A DNA stretch of 64,000 nucleotides from Arthrobacter sp. 24S4-2 (GTDB lineage: Bacteria > Actinomycetota > Actinomycetes > Actinomycetales > Micrococcaceae): contig NZ_CP040018.1 of the NCBI RefSeq assembly GCF_005280255.1, positions 3,162,001-3,226,000 of the forward strand. Reading direction: 5' to 3'. The notes below the pieces were generated by a model. That model had not been told where the DNA came from. It worked only from the letters and a program-made list of their open reading frames with translations, and searched no databases. Position numbers and translations under genes: made by a program. This document shows positions 8,807-17,803 of this stretch, in pieces (position 1 is the first letter of the stretch; every line of letters starts with the position of its first letter).

Positions 8807-9088
8807 CCACCGCGAAGAGCCCGGACACCCAATCACGTAGAGAATCAGGACGACCAACGAGTCGGTTCCCATGCCCAGGCGCTTCTTTTTCGGCCGGAAG
8901 AGGAGGCCCAGCACGTAGGTAAGGGTCAGCAGGATCGCCACGGCGGTCAGGTAGATGCCGGTGGCCCGGGCTTGGGCAGGACTGGTTTGCCGGTGATGAG
9001 GACTGCGACCAGGAACAGGGCGGGCAGGAAAGCGTTGCCCCGAAGATGTCGCTGAAGGCCAGCTTGCAATTCCCCTGCTTCACGGATG
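8807..9088 (-). pseudogene. Cation antiporter-like membrane protein, C-terminal remnant
   Basis: Read across several frames, the segments LAFSDIFG, GNAFLPALFLVAVLITGKP, AILLTLTYVLGLLFRPKKKR and GMGTDSLVVLILYVIG form the last part of a sodium/calcium (cation:proton) exchanger-type membrane protein. At least two frameshifts separate them and there is no start. It is fused directly to the ABC ATPase remnant upstream, so both genes were truncated in one deletion. Confidence 0.5.
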
Positions 9089-9435
9089 CCAAGCCGGTGG
9101 AGTCCGATGGTCGGTTCGTTGAGAACGAGCAGTTGCGGCGCGTTGACCAGGGCCTGGGCAAGTTCCAAGCGACGGATCATGCCGCCGGAGAACGTGCTGG
9201 CGGTCTCGTCGGCCTGGTCGGCCAGGCCAACGGCTTCGAGTGCTGATTGGACGACCTGGCGGCGTTGGCGGCGGGGCACATCGAACGGCCTAGCCGAAGA
9301 TGGTCACGTTTCCATGGCTGTCAGTGCGCTGTCGGCGGAGAGTTGCTGTGGCACGTACCCGATGAGGCGGCGAGCCTCAAGCTTGTGCCGGGCCACCTCA
9401 ATGCCCATCACCTCGATCGAGCCGATGTGAGTGGG
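9089..9435 (-). pseudogene. ABC transporter ATPase (DrrA type), internal remnant
   Basis: Recognisable pieces in order are ARRLIGYVPQQLSADSALTA, DVPRRQRRQVVQSALEAVGL, the signature STFSGGMIRRLELAQALV and a Walker B region LLVLNEPTIGLH in which the usual LDEP has become LNEP. Walker A is missing, a stop interrupts the frame near 9297, and the C-terminus passes into the antiporter remnant. Non-functional. Confidence 0.6.
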
Positions 9436-9588
9436 CCGGCCCGGGCACGGCCAATCCCCCGCAGGAGTCAGCATGTCGCGTTTTGTGGTGCTTGCCGCTG
9501 TAGCGGTCTAGTCCGCCCTTGCGGGGTGGACATCTGCGTCGGAGGGGCGTGAGACCCGCTGTCCCCGGCCGTTGAGAAATGGACGGAC

Positions 9589-9870
9589 TTAGCGGGCGGA
9601 GGATGTGCTTTGCGGCGGAACGGCGAGGCCGGAAGCTTCCGCCTTGGCGGGCTTGTGCGGGTTTCCTGCTTCCTTGGCGCAGTGGATGCAGCAGTACACG
9701 CCCGATTCACTGTCGACCGGATGCCCCATGATCCGGCAGCCGCAGTTTTCACACGCCGGCGCCATCATATGTATGGCGCATTCGAAGCTGTCGAAAGTTC
9801 CAGTCTGGTTGCCCATGGAGACGGTGAACGTCTTTCCGTCGGGGCTACCGCAAACATCGCATGCTCCCAT
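9589..9870 (-). CDS. Cysteine-rich metal-binding small protein
   Basis: 93 residues. The first 65 contain MGACDVCGS, CENCGCRIMGH and YCCIHCAKEAG, nine cysteines and three histidines in pairs that would hold one or two metal ions, somewhat like prokaryotic metallothionein-type proteins. The C-terminal 25 residues are low complexity. A possible ribosome site GAGACGG lies just upstream. Role is likely metal storage or sensing; no transporter accompanies it apart from the antiporter remnant downstream. Confidence 0.6.
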   Translation of the reverse strand: MGACDVCGSPDGKTFTVSMGNQTGTFDSFECAIHMMAPACENCGCRIMGHPVDSESGVYCCIHCAKEAGNPHKPAKAEASGLAVPPQSTSSAR

Positions 9871-9906
9871 TATCCGTCTCCTCTTTCGCGCATGGTCTAG
9901 ACCCAG

Positions 9907-10149
9907 TTAATCGCTTGTATGAGTTTCTTGAATAGGGGCGAAGGTCCTTGCAGTACACCAGGCCCCAGCCCGCCGAGGGTCCAATGTGCTTGGGGCAGCA
10001 TCTCGCATCCCTCCCCAACGCAGCCAAAATGTCTTCCCTGCCCGCTGGTAATCCTTGGCGTATGTCTGTTCTGCAGCGGCGGGCAGCTGTGCGGCTTCCC
10101 ATACCTCGACGCCGCTGGACGTGGCCGTCGTCGATCTTTGCGGCGGCAT
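9907..10149 (-). CDS. Hypothetical protein, 80 residues
   Basis: From ATG 10149 the product starts MPPQRSTTATSSGVEVWEAA and continues PAAAEQTYAKDYQRAGKTF and WLRWGGMRDAAP. The middle looks like a genuine folded segment rich in aromatic and charged residues. I do not recognise the family. It is divergent from the response regulator at 10397. Confidence 0.35.
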   Translation of the reverse strand: MPPQRSTTATSSGVEVWEAAQLPAAAEQTYAKDYQRAGKTFWLRWGGMRDAAPSTLDPRRAGAWCTARTFAPIQETHTSD

Positions 10150-10396
10150 AGGGTGATCGCTCAGTGTGGTTCCCTCAGTGCGCAGCAGCACTGCCGGGTC
10201 CGAACGCCAGAGCAGTGGGGCGGGAGGCCGTGGGGTCAAGTGTGAGGACACGCCCGGTCGTGGGCCGCGTGAGCGCGGGTCTAGCGGGAGAGGCTGGTGG
10301 CCTTGGGCGGGGTTCATCCCGCATCGGTGTAGGGCCCGCTTCAGCGATTCGCTAACAGCGCCTTCGAGTCAAAGGCGACAGATCGGAACAGCAATG

Positions 10397-11320
10397 ATGA
10401 CTGACCCGAAACCCGGTGCGTCCGAGGGGGCTCAAGGCGGGGGGGGTCTACGTGCTGGACGATCAAGAGGTTGTGCGGCGTGGTCTGCACCATCTGATTG
10501 TGTCGGCCGGATTGGTCGTGGCCGGGGAGTCCGGGTCAGCGCGGGAGGCGTCCCGGCGGATTCCTGCTCTACGGCCGGTGATGGCGGTTCTTGATGATGA
10601 TCTTCCGGACGGTTCCGGTGTGGATGTGTGCCGGGCCGTCGCCGCGGCGGACCCTCCCATTCGCTGTATTCTGATGACCGGCGACGACGACGAGTCCGTG
10701 CTGATTGAATCTGTCCTGGCCGGTGCGTGGGGTTGCTTGTCCAAGCTGGATGACAGCGGCGAGCAGCTCAGCTTAGTCCGCCGGGTACTGGCCGGACAGA
10801 CCGCTTACAGCAGTCGGTTCCTTCCAGGGCTTTTGGGCCAGGTGTCGGGGGAGCTGACCGTCCGGAGGAGACGCTCCTGCGTCTGTCGAACCGGGAAGCC
10901 TCCGTCGCCCTCGGTCTGGCCAGAGGTTTGAGCCACCGCCAGATCAGCCGGGAGATGTTTCTTGCGGAAAAGACCGTGAAGAATATGGTCGCGTCGATGC
11001 TGATGAAGCTCGGCATGGCGCGCGGGACGGAGGTCGCTGAGCTGGTCATCGGTGCGCTGAATCGTCCCGAGGTCTCCGTCGGTGCCGGTTACCGGTCCGG
11101 TCGATCCCCGGACCTGGTCGCTGAAGTCACCGTTGCCCTGGCGGACTGCACCAGCCAGGACCGCACCGGGCCGCAGACAGCGGCCCAGCGTGCCGGCGCT
11201 GCGGCCCGGCTCGCCGCTGCCCTTGACGCGACCCGGACGGAGCCGATGGGGCATGGCTCGATGCTGAACCGGCGCCGCGGATCGAGGCCTGGATCCGGAG
11301 GGTTCCTGCCTACCCGGTGA
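10397..11320 (+). pseudogene. DevR/DosR-like response regulator (two homopolymer frameshifts)
   Basis: From ATG 10397 (MTDPKPGASEGAQGG), with one G removed from the G8 run near 10440, the receiver reads VYVLDDQEVVRRGLHHLIV; the phosphoacceptor region AVLDDDLPDGSG follows, then ILMTGDD and a degenerate LSKLDDS where a Lys is normal. A second shift in the G5 run 10847-10851 joins it to the LuxR-type HTH: LSNREASVALGLARGLSHRQ then MFLAEKTVKN and LMKLGMARGTEVA, very close to mycobacterial DevR. An Arg/Ala-rich tail follows. No histidine kinase is nearby. The paralogue is at 38347. Both shifts sit in G runs, so the gene may well be intact. Confidence 0.75.
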
Positions 11321-11349
11321 GCGGGAGTCCTGCGCCCGGGCATGGAAAG

Positions 11350-11380
11350 CCCCAATGTTCTTTGGCGGGAAACATCGGGG
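11350..11380 (+). terminator. Hairpin after the DevR-like gene
   Basis: CCCCAATGTT (11350-11359) pairs with AACATCGGGG (11371-11380) with one A-C mismatch and an 11-nt loop, 30 bp past the gene's stop. Confidence 0.5.
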
Positions 11381-11594
11381 TGCCGTATTGAAACCATATT
11401 TTCGGCCGTTTTGCAGGTCAAATCGTGGTGGCCGGATGCGGGGCTCCGGTGCGGCCCGCTTAGTTTTGGGGGCGGGCCGTACCGGTTGTCGGTTCCCCCG
11501 CACCTGTCCGCGGAGTTCGTGGTCCGGGGGAGGGTTCCACGCCTACGGGCCTCGGACCCCGAGTGCGCGGCTGCAGCGCCTCTGCAACGTGGGG

Positions 11595-11608
11595 GGGTCT
11601 TAGGTCCC
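11595..11608 (+). promoter_or_regulatory. DosR-like box upstream of pncB
   Basis: GGGTCTTAGGTCCC matches the palindromic core GGGACTWWAGTCCC at 12 of 14 positions. It lies 260 bp before the pncB start, rather far for a direct activator site, so either the leader is long or the site serves an unseen transcript. Confidence 0.5.
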
Positions 11609-11868
11609 TTACCGTGGGGGTGTGGCGGGGTAATTCTGGAAAGACCACGGCGGTGCGTCTCGATGATGAGGCGGTTGAAGCCGGGGCAGGTGGCCCGGGC
11701 GCGGCGTTGGAGCGGCCCGGGCCGCCGAATCATTCCCAAGCCATCGCGAAGATTCATGCCGGCGGTTACGGCGGGCGCCTGCGGCCCCGACGGCTGCAGC
11801 GTCTGAGTTCGTCCAAACGCTGGCCCGGGCGGCCTCCTTTTCCGGACCGCCCCGCCCTAGAGTGAATC

Positions 11869-13191
11869 ATGGACACTTCGGCCGGACCGGACGGATCCCG
11901 GACCTCACTGTTTACTGATCACTATGAGCTGACCATGTTCCAGGCGGCGCTCCACTCCGGGGCCGCACACCGCCGGTCCGTCTTCCAGGCCTTTGCCCGC
12001 GGGCTCCCGGCCGGGCGCCGGTACGGGATCGTGGCCGGCACCGGCCGACTCCTTGAAGGCATCGTGGACTTCCGCTTTAACCAGGACGACCTCGATTTCC
12101 TGGCCGGCACCGGGGTGGTTAATCAGGACACGCTGGAACACCTGTCCGCCTTCCGGTTCTCCGGTGACATCTGGGGCTACCCGGAGGGCGAGGCCTACTT
12201 TCCGCACTCCCCCGTCTTGATCGTGGAATCGACCTTCGCCGAGGCCTGCGTCCTGGAGACCTACGTCCTGTCGGTGCTGAACCACGACAGCGCCATCGCC
12301 TCGGCCGCGTCCCGAATGACCAGTGCCGCCGGCGGCAGGCCCTGCATTGAGATGGGTTCCCGCCACACGCATGAGGAAGCGGCCGCGGCGGCGGCCCGCG
12401 CGGCCGTGATCGCGGGCTTTTCCGGCACGTCCAACCTGGCCGCCGGCCGGCGCTACGGCCTCCAGACCGTCGGCACCGCGGCCCACTCCTTCACTCTGGT
12501 CCACGACTCCGAGCGCGAGGCCTTCGCGGCGCAACTTGCCTCGCTGGGGGCAAGCACCACACTGCTCGTGGACACGTACGACGTCGAAGCGGCTGTCCGC
12601 ACCGCCGTCGACCTCGCCGGAGACAAGCTCGGGGCCATCCGGCTGGACTCTGGAGACCTCGTGGCGCAGGCACGCTGGGTCCGCGAACTTCTGGACAGCC
12701 TTGGCAATGTGCACACCAGGATCGTGGTGACCTCGGACCTGGACGAGTTCTCCGTCGCCGCGCTCCGGGCAGCGCCGGCCGATTCCTACGGGATCGGCAC
12801 ATCGCTGGTGACGGGTTCCGGGGCGCCCACCGCCGGCATGGTCTACAAGCTGGTGAGCCGGGCCGGCGACTCCGGCGGGCTCGTTGCCGTCGCGAAGACT
12901 TCGAAGGACAAGATCAACGTGGGCGGCCGCAAGTTCGCGGTGCGCCGCCTGGATGACCGCGGCACGGCCACCCATGAGGTCCTCGGCGTGGAGCATCCCC
13001 CAGCGGACGGCAAGAACGGCCGACCGCTCCTGCAGCAGTTCATGATGGACGGCGAACTCCTGCCCGGCTGGACCGGGCCGGACGCGGTGAGGCGGGCGCG
13101 GGAGCGGCACACGGCCTCCATGGCGGAGCTGCCCCGGGTCGTGGACCGGCTGCAGCCCGGCGAACCGGCTATCCCGACCATCTACGAGTGA
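11869..13191 (+). CDS. pncB: Nicotinate phosphoribosyltransferase (PncB2-like)
   Basis: 440 residues, intact. Makes nicotinate mononucleotide from nicotinate and PRPP in the NAD salvage pathway, with ATP hydrolysis. Family landmarks are the N-terminal TDHYELTMFQAAL, the region around the phosphorylated histidine (EMGSRHTHEE), the GFSGTSNLAAG loop, RLDSGDL, SDLDEFS and the PRPP-contacting GIGTSLVTG. In Mycobacterium tuberculosis the second copy (Rv0573c) belongs to the DosR regulon and sits near a phosphoribosyltransferase gene; here a DosR-like box lies upstream and similar cargo is in the same island. The backbone probably has another copy elsewhere. Confidence 0.92.
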   Translation: MDTSAGPDGSRTSLFTDHYELTMFQAALHSGAAHRRSVFQAFARGLPAGRRYGIVAGTGRLLEGIVDFRFNQDDLDFLAGTGVVNQDTLEHLSAFRFSGDIWGYPEGEAYFPHSPVLIVESTFAEACVLETYVLSVLNHDSAIASAASRMTSAAGGRPCIEMGSRHTHEEAAAAAARAAVIAGFSGTSNLAAGRRYGLQTVGTAAHSFTLVHDSEREAFAAQLASLGASTTLLVDTYDVEAAVRTAVDLAGDKLGAIRLDSGDLVAQARWVRELLDSLGNVHTRIVVTSDLDEFSVAALRAAPADSYGIGTSLVTGSGAPTAGMVYKLVSRAGDSGGLVAVAKTSKDKINVGGRKFAVRRLDDRGTATHEVLGVEHPPADGKNGRPLLQQFMMDGELLPGWTGPDAVRRARERHTASMAELPRVVDRLQPGEPAIPTIYE

Positions 13192-13213
13192 AGCGTTCGA
13201 CGTACCGCCCGGG

Positions 13214-13360
13214 ATGGCGGAACACTATTTCCCGGAGGCTGATATCAGTGAGCTCGCCCAGCTCATCCACGGCACACTTTCCTCAAGCGCCGCCAGGGGC
13301 GCCGGGGCCAGCTTCGACGACGCCGGCCGGCCGTTGCGTCTCGCGGCCTGGCCTGGGTGA
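13214..13360 (+). CDS. Short hypothetical ORF after pncB
   Basis: 48 residues beginning MAEHYFPEADISELAQLIHG, then LSSSAARGAG and DDAGRPLRLAAWPG. It starts 22 bp after pncB with balanced composition, but is too short to place. It could be the start of a truncated gene. Confidence 0.3.
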   Translation: MAEHYFPEADISELAQLIHGTLSSSAARGAGASFDDAGRPLRLAAWPG

Positions 13361-13566
13361 CACTGGCAGGTGTCCTGACACTGATCCAGTTCTTGTGACC
13401 CCGTCGCAACGAGAATGTGGTACCGAACGAAGAGAATAGGCTACGGCCTACGACCGCTGAGCAGAGGGTATTCCGTGACGGAACGTGGTGGAGTTTCGCT
13501 TCAACGTGAAGACGAATTCCGGTCCAGCGCCAGCTCCGAGAACCCTGGCTGTGCTCTCGACACGAT

Positions 13567-14247
13567 CTAGCGGGATCGATCCTTCGGGGTTCGAAGCTCC
13601 AAGGGGACCTTGTCATCGACCATGCCTGGGTTAGGCGACGGCAAGCGCCGTTCGTCTATGTCGACTGCGTGGCGGTGCCATCCTGACCCCGCTTGGAACC
13701 TCGCCACCCAGACTCGGATGCCCCACTCAGGGCGGCGCACTGCCCTGCCCCGGAACCATACCGAACTGAGTCCTTCGGGGAGAACCAGGTCGCCAACGGG
13801 CTCGGCCCGACCTTTGTCGAACTCGTCCGAGAGCCGGTAGAAGTAGGACTCGACCCGGTGGCTCCGACCAAAGAGGAAGAGGTGTCGCTCATCCGCCGGT
13901 TCAGCTCGGAGCTTCGCGATGTTTTCCAGCGCCCAGTCTTCCGCCAGTAATTCTGTGCAGACCTGAACGAGCTCGTTCAATCGCAGTGGAATCGAGCCGC
14001 TTTCTGACTGTGGTTCGCCATCTCTCTTGGCTTGTGCCCACTTCTTCAAAAGCTCTTTGTCCGGAGGCGAAGTGATCTCGACGATGCCGCGACGTCCCTT
14101 CGCGCCCGCACTGACCCAAGCGCCATCAGGTTTCTGGTTGCCCGCGCCTGCGTCCGCGAGGTGGATGTCGACCCCGAGGACGTTCTCCATGATGAGGAAC
14201 GCGATCTCTTCCTCACGGCTGGCCTTGGCCCCGGCTGCATTGCTCAT
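13567..14247 (-). CDS. Hypothetical protein with nuclease-like motif spacing
   Basis: 226 residues from ATG 14247 (MSNAAGAKASREEEIAFLIM); the frame continues 17 codons upstream. The N-terminal third reads GVDIHLADAG, KPDGAWVS and RRGIVEITSPPDKELLKKW, which resembles the spacing of a PD-(D/E)xK nuclease (PDG, then E-x-T), though this is a weak resemblance. The rest (ELVQVCTELLAEDWALENI, HLFLFGRSHRVESYFYRLSD) is a well-formed soluble domain I do not recognise. The gene stands alone between pncB and an IS remnant, in keeping with accessory or defence DNA. Confidence 0.55.
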   Translation of the reverse strand: MSNAAGAKASREEEIAFLIMENVLGVDIHLADAGAGNQKPDGAWVSAGAKGRRGIVEITSPPDKELLKKWAQAKRDGEPQSESGSIPLRLNELVQVCTELLAEDWALENIAKLRAEPADERHLFLFGRSHRVESYFYRLSDEFDKGRAEPVGDLVLPEGLSSVWFRGRAVRRPEWGIRVWVARFQAGSGWHRHAVDIDERRLPSPNPGMVDDKVPLELRTPKDRSR

Positions 14248-14441
14248 TCTTGAACTATAGCGAGGCTCAAACGCGGAACTCCTGGCATGCACGCTCAAGC
14301 AGCAGTGTAGACGTTGAGGGACTTGCCTGCCGGACGTCAGTGTGCAGTGACTGCGTCGCCATGCCGCCAGCCTGTCCCGCCCTCCGCCACTTAACTGAAT
14401 GACCGAGATGCGCCCGACATGGCCCGGCCAGCTACGCGACG

Positions 14442-15590
14442 ATGAAACGCACCCTCGGCCGGGCCGCGATGGGCAAGTACCGCGATCGGATTGCGACGTG
14501 GTGCTTCGAGCACGCCAGCACCAGCGGGGACGTCTCCCTGGTACTCTACGACGTCACGACCCTGTACTTCGAGGCCGAGAAGGAAGACGAGCTACGAAAG
14601 GTCGGCTATTCCAAGGAACGCCGCGTGGACCTGCAGATCGTCGTCGGTTTGCTCGTTGACCGCGGAGGGTTCCCGTTGGAAATCGGCTGCTTCGAAGGTA
14701 ACACGGCCGAGACCGCCACCATCATCCCGATCATCAAGCAGTTCCAGGCCCGGCACGGGCTGGCCGACATGGTCGTCGTGGCCGACGCCGGCATGCTCTC
14801 AGCGGGGAACCTGCGCGAGCTGGACGAGGCGAACCTGGGGTTCATCGTCGGATCCCGGATGACCAAGGCCCCGGCCGATCTTGCCTCGCACTTCCGGTGG
14901 CACGGCGACGCGTTCAGCGACGGACAGTTGATCGACACCATCACCCCCAGGATCGGGCACCGGAACGAGAACAACCCCGACCTGCGTGCCGAACCCGTCT
15001 GGGATCCCGCCACGCACTCGGGCTCATGGCGGGCGGTGTGGGCTTACTCCCGTCAGAGAGCAGTCCGCGACGCCATGACCCTCACGGCCCAGGAGAACCG
15101 GGCCCGTGAAGTCATCGAGGGATAGAAGGCGGCCCGGACTCCACGCTTCGTCAAGACCACCGGAGGGAAACGCAGCCTCGATGAGGCGTCACTGACACGT
15201 GCCCGGCAACTGGCCGGTCTCAAGGGCTACGTGTCAAATATCCCGGCGACGGTAATGCCCGCAACGGAAGTCATCGGCTCCTACCACGAGCTGTGGCACG
15301 TCGAGCAGTCCTTTCGGATGAGCAAGACGGACCTGCGGGCCAGGCCCATGTTCCACCGAACCCGCGACGCGATCGAGGCACACCTGACGATCGTGTTCAC
15401 TGCGCTTGCCATCTCCAGGACTGTCCAGAACAGGACAGGGCTTGCGGTGGCCAACGTCGTCAAACAGCTCCGGCCCCTGCGCTCGGCGACCATCGCCATC
15501 AACGGCACCACCCAGACATTCGCCCCCGACATCGCCACGGAGCAGCAAGCCATCCTCGACGCCATCCACAGCCCAAAACTCACGCACTAA
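14442..15590 (+). pseudogene. IS1634-type transposase, C-terminal part with a nonsense codon
   Basis: Recognisable DDE transposase blocks are LVLYDVTTLYFEAEKEDELR, KVGYSKERRVDLQIVVGLLV, VVVADAGMLSAGNLREL and, later, YHELWHVEQSFRMSKTDLRA with MFHRTRDAIEAHL. The N-terminal third is missing. An in-frame TAG at 15123-15125 interrupts the gene, and the same frame resumes immediately after it. A fragment of the missing N-terminus of the same family lies at 19375, downstream instead of upstream. Confidence 0.8.
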
Positions 15591-16003
15591 GCGAATGAGC
15601 CAAGTCAGATCCTTCCCGCAACAGGTGAAATACAGACGATTGGCATCGCCATTTCACCGCGGAAGGAAGGGGCTCTCCCCGTAACGACACGAGGGAGGAC
15701 AAGGGGAATCCCAGCACGCCAAGCCACACACCGTGGCCTACTGCTGTCCAAAAATGCTTGCCGCCGCTGGTCAAAACCACTGCCGCGAAGGTCAACCAGT
15801 TTTGCCGTCTCCGGTCAGTTTAAAGTTGCCGCTTACACCAAACCGCATCCAAATTGGCCTGAGCGGAAGAGGCGGGTGGATCAATGTTCCACACATCTGA
15901 CAGCCGTCTGCACAAAGTGCAGACGGCTGTCAGATGTCCCGGCACGAGTCAGTAATGTGAAGCCGTTTGGAAGACGCTCCGTCTGAGGGTGTGCGGTTTT
16001 CGG
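15591..16003. other. Non-coding stretch between the IS1634 remnant and the baeRF gene
   Basis: No coding frame with real character. Its only notable feature is the perfect hairpin at 15893-15937. Confidence 0.45.
15893..15937 (-). terminator. Perfect 21-bp hairpin downstream of the baeRF gene
   Basis: ACATCTGACAGCCGTCTGCAC (first 20 bases shown are 15893-15912) is followed by AAA and its exact reverse complement to 15937. It lies 66 bp past the stop of the leftward gene at 16004. It lacks a T-tract, but the stem is unusually long and perfect. It may stop transcription from both sides. Confidence 0.55.
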
Positions 16004-17152
16004 TTAGTAACGCAGGAGGGCTACCGCCTCGGTTTCCGTGGGGAGTTCGTCCGATAGCATGACGTGGACGTCCCCTCCGTTTTGCAGTGTGTTCATTACA
16101 GCGATGCCTAAAAGATCCTCTCCCGAGGATTCATATTCGGGCCCTGTCACAAGACTGTCGGCCTCGCTGTCGTAACGTCCCCAGACCGGCTCGCCGTCGT
16201 GAACGAGTAGGGTGCTGACTCGCCCTTGGTGTGACGCTCGTACAATGTCAGCGATGTGGCTTGTCGCTTTGGGCTCGCCCCGGCCCAAAAGTTCAGCTGC
16301 GGTTTTTAGTGCCTCAACGCGTCCGCTATCCAGCCGATCTTTCACCTTTGAGTACGCCAGGCTGTGCAGCTCTGAGGTATCAAGTGCGTTCGCGTTAATC
16401 TCCACGACTCCTGCCAGGAGCTGGCCAAGGTCACGCGATTGCTGGAAATGCCCACCAATTTCAGCGTCCGCAACGAGTACCAGGGGTTGAGGGCTCGCGG
16501 AAAGGATGTTTTCGGTAGCCTTTGCCACTCCCGCCACGTATTCCTGGAGGCGTGCTTTCCTGAAATCGGGTGGGCTGTCCCCGTAAACCTGTGCGTTTGG
16601 TATGTTCGCTGTTCCTACATTGGGACGCGCGGGAGGGCTGGCCTGCACCGGGTTTTCATAGTCGTTTTCCACTGACTCCCTGAGGGGAAGACCTGCAGTC
16701 TTTTCCTCGACCAATCCATAGCGGGAAGCACTGAAGAGGGTAGCTCTATCAGCCGTGACTGTCAGGACGGAGAAATGGCCGTCTGCCGCCAGTAGGGGCA
16801 GCAAAGGTCTGACGTGAAATTTTCTTCCTACAACAACGAGGTCCTCGAAACTAAGCGGAACCCTATATTCACGTGTTTGATTTTCATCAATGAAAAGGAC
16901 CAGTCCAGTGCTCTGGTGCTGCCAAAAATCATGGTCTTCCAGCAGGGCATTGGCCGGCGCCAGGATAACATCGGCGTCTGCTTCGGACAGGCCGTCTGCA
17001 GTGAGTTGTGACCTGGCGTCGGCCAGGAGGTTCTTCAGGCGGATGGGATCCTGCCGTACGTCTTTTCCTGTGGGATGGGTTGGCATGAAAATTGATACGG
17101 CAGTGGATGATTCGTTGGTTATCAGTCGGGTCAGATCGGTTTGAGCGAACAA
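16004..17152 (-). CDS. Bacterial archaeo-eukaryotic release factor-like protein (baeRF family 7 type)
   Basis: 382 residues from a TTG at 17152 with AAAGGA upstream. Typical features of the bacterial eRF1-like proteins are STAVSIFMPTHPTGKDVRQD at the start, the GLVLFIDENQTREYRVP strand, the VGRKFHVRPLLPLLAADGHF block, the VLTVTADRATLFSASRYGLV strand and the C-terminal LLGIAVMNTLQNGGDVHVM. These proteins are thought to act on stalled or hibernating ribosomes; a member of this broad superfamily (Rv2629) is in the mycobacterial DosR regulon. No DosR-like box was found upstream here. Monocistronic. Confidence 0.75.
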   Translation of the reverse strand: MFAQTDLTRLITNESSTAVSIFMPTHPTGKDVRQDPIRLKNLLADARSQLTADGLSEADADVILAPANALLEDHDFWQHQSTGLVLFIDENQTREYRVPLSFEDLVVVGRKFHVRPLLPLLAADGHFSVLTVTADRATLFSASRYGLVEEKTAGLPLRESVENDYENPVQASPPARPNVGTANIPNAQVYGDSPPDFRKARLQEYVAGVAKATENILSASPQPLVLVADAEIGGHFQQSRDLGQLLAGVVEINANALDTSELHSLAYSKVKDRLDSGRVEALKTAAELLGRGEPKATSHIADIVRASHQGRVSTLLVHDGEPVWGRYDSEADSLVTGPEYESSGEDLLGIAVMNTLQNGGDVHVMLSDELPTETEAVALLRY

Positions 17153-17800
17153 CTTGGGGTCCTTTCACAGAGCGTGTTTGATACCACTTCATCGGCCGGT
17201 TTGATGGGTTGAGCATTAGTTGTCTGCATTTTCATCGACCAAGGTGCACGTCCATCCGTGTGATCTGGTCTGCGAATCGAGAGAGTTTGCTACTGACAGT
17301 GGATTCGATCTCACTAGTCAATCGCTGCCCTCGACGCTGCTGTTTATGCTGCCCTCAATTGCACGGGCGTTCTCCTTTCTTGGCCTTTGATAACAGGAGG
17401 GACCAGCGGCGAGTACTGGGAGAGGCGATTCGCCGGGACTTGTCTGCGGACCTTCGCTGATATTTAGTGATCATTCGATCCTAGGACGGACGGGAGAGGG
17501 TAGCCAGCGGTTATCCATCCTTCCTCGCGGGCACAGCCATGAAGCCGCATCAAGCATCGAGATCACCGAGGGTGGCGACCCGGACTGACCCCATACGGCC
17601 TTGCCCTTGAGCGGGGTCTGTGACCGCTACATCAAGTTGCAAGTGGCGCTGCCGACGTGGGGACCGTGATGTAAGTGGTGCCGACGCGGAGCATGGCCCC
17701 GAGAACGTTGAGGCGGCCTGACTTGGCTCACGGGTCATGGCCTCGCGGCAGGCCGGGGCTCTGACGCGAAGATTCCCTTCCTCGTCAGGGGACCCGCGTT
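17153..17800. other. Intergenic region upstream of baeRF, no gene seen
   Basis: Frames across this region lack coding character. The part next to the IS110 transposase (17560-17800) has short direct and inverted pieces such as GTGGCGCTGCCGACGTGGGG that look like remains of another element, but no family could be named. Confidence 0.4.
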
Positions 17801-17803
17801 TTG

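Larger units (their letters stand above)
11321..11868. other. 548-bp intergenic region before pncB
   Basis: Contains the terminator at 11350-11380 and a DosR-like palindrome at 11595-11608. The open frames in this stretch are Arg/Gly/Pro-rich and look non-coding. Confidence 0.5.

Noticed and set aside
15893..15937. Perfect hairpin as an IS end or recombination site
   Set aside because: It is a single compact stem with a 3-nt loop right after the baeRF gene, with no partner copy elsewhere in the window; a terminator is simpler.
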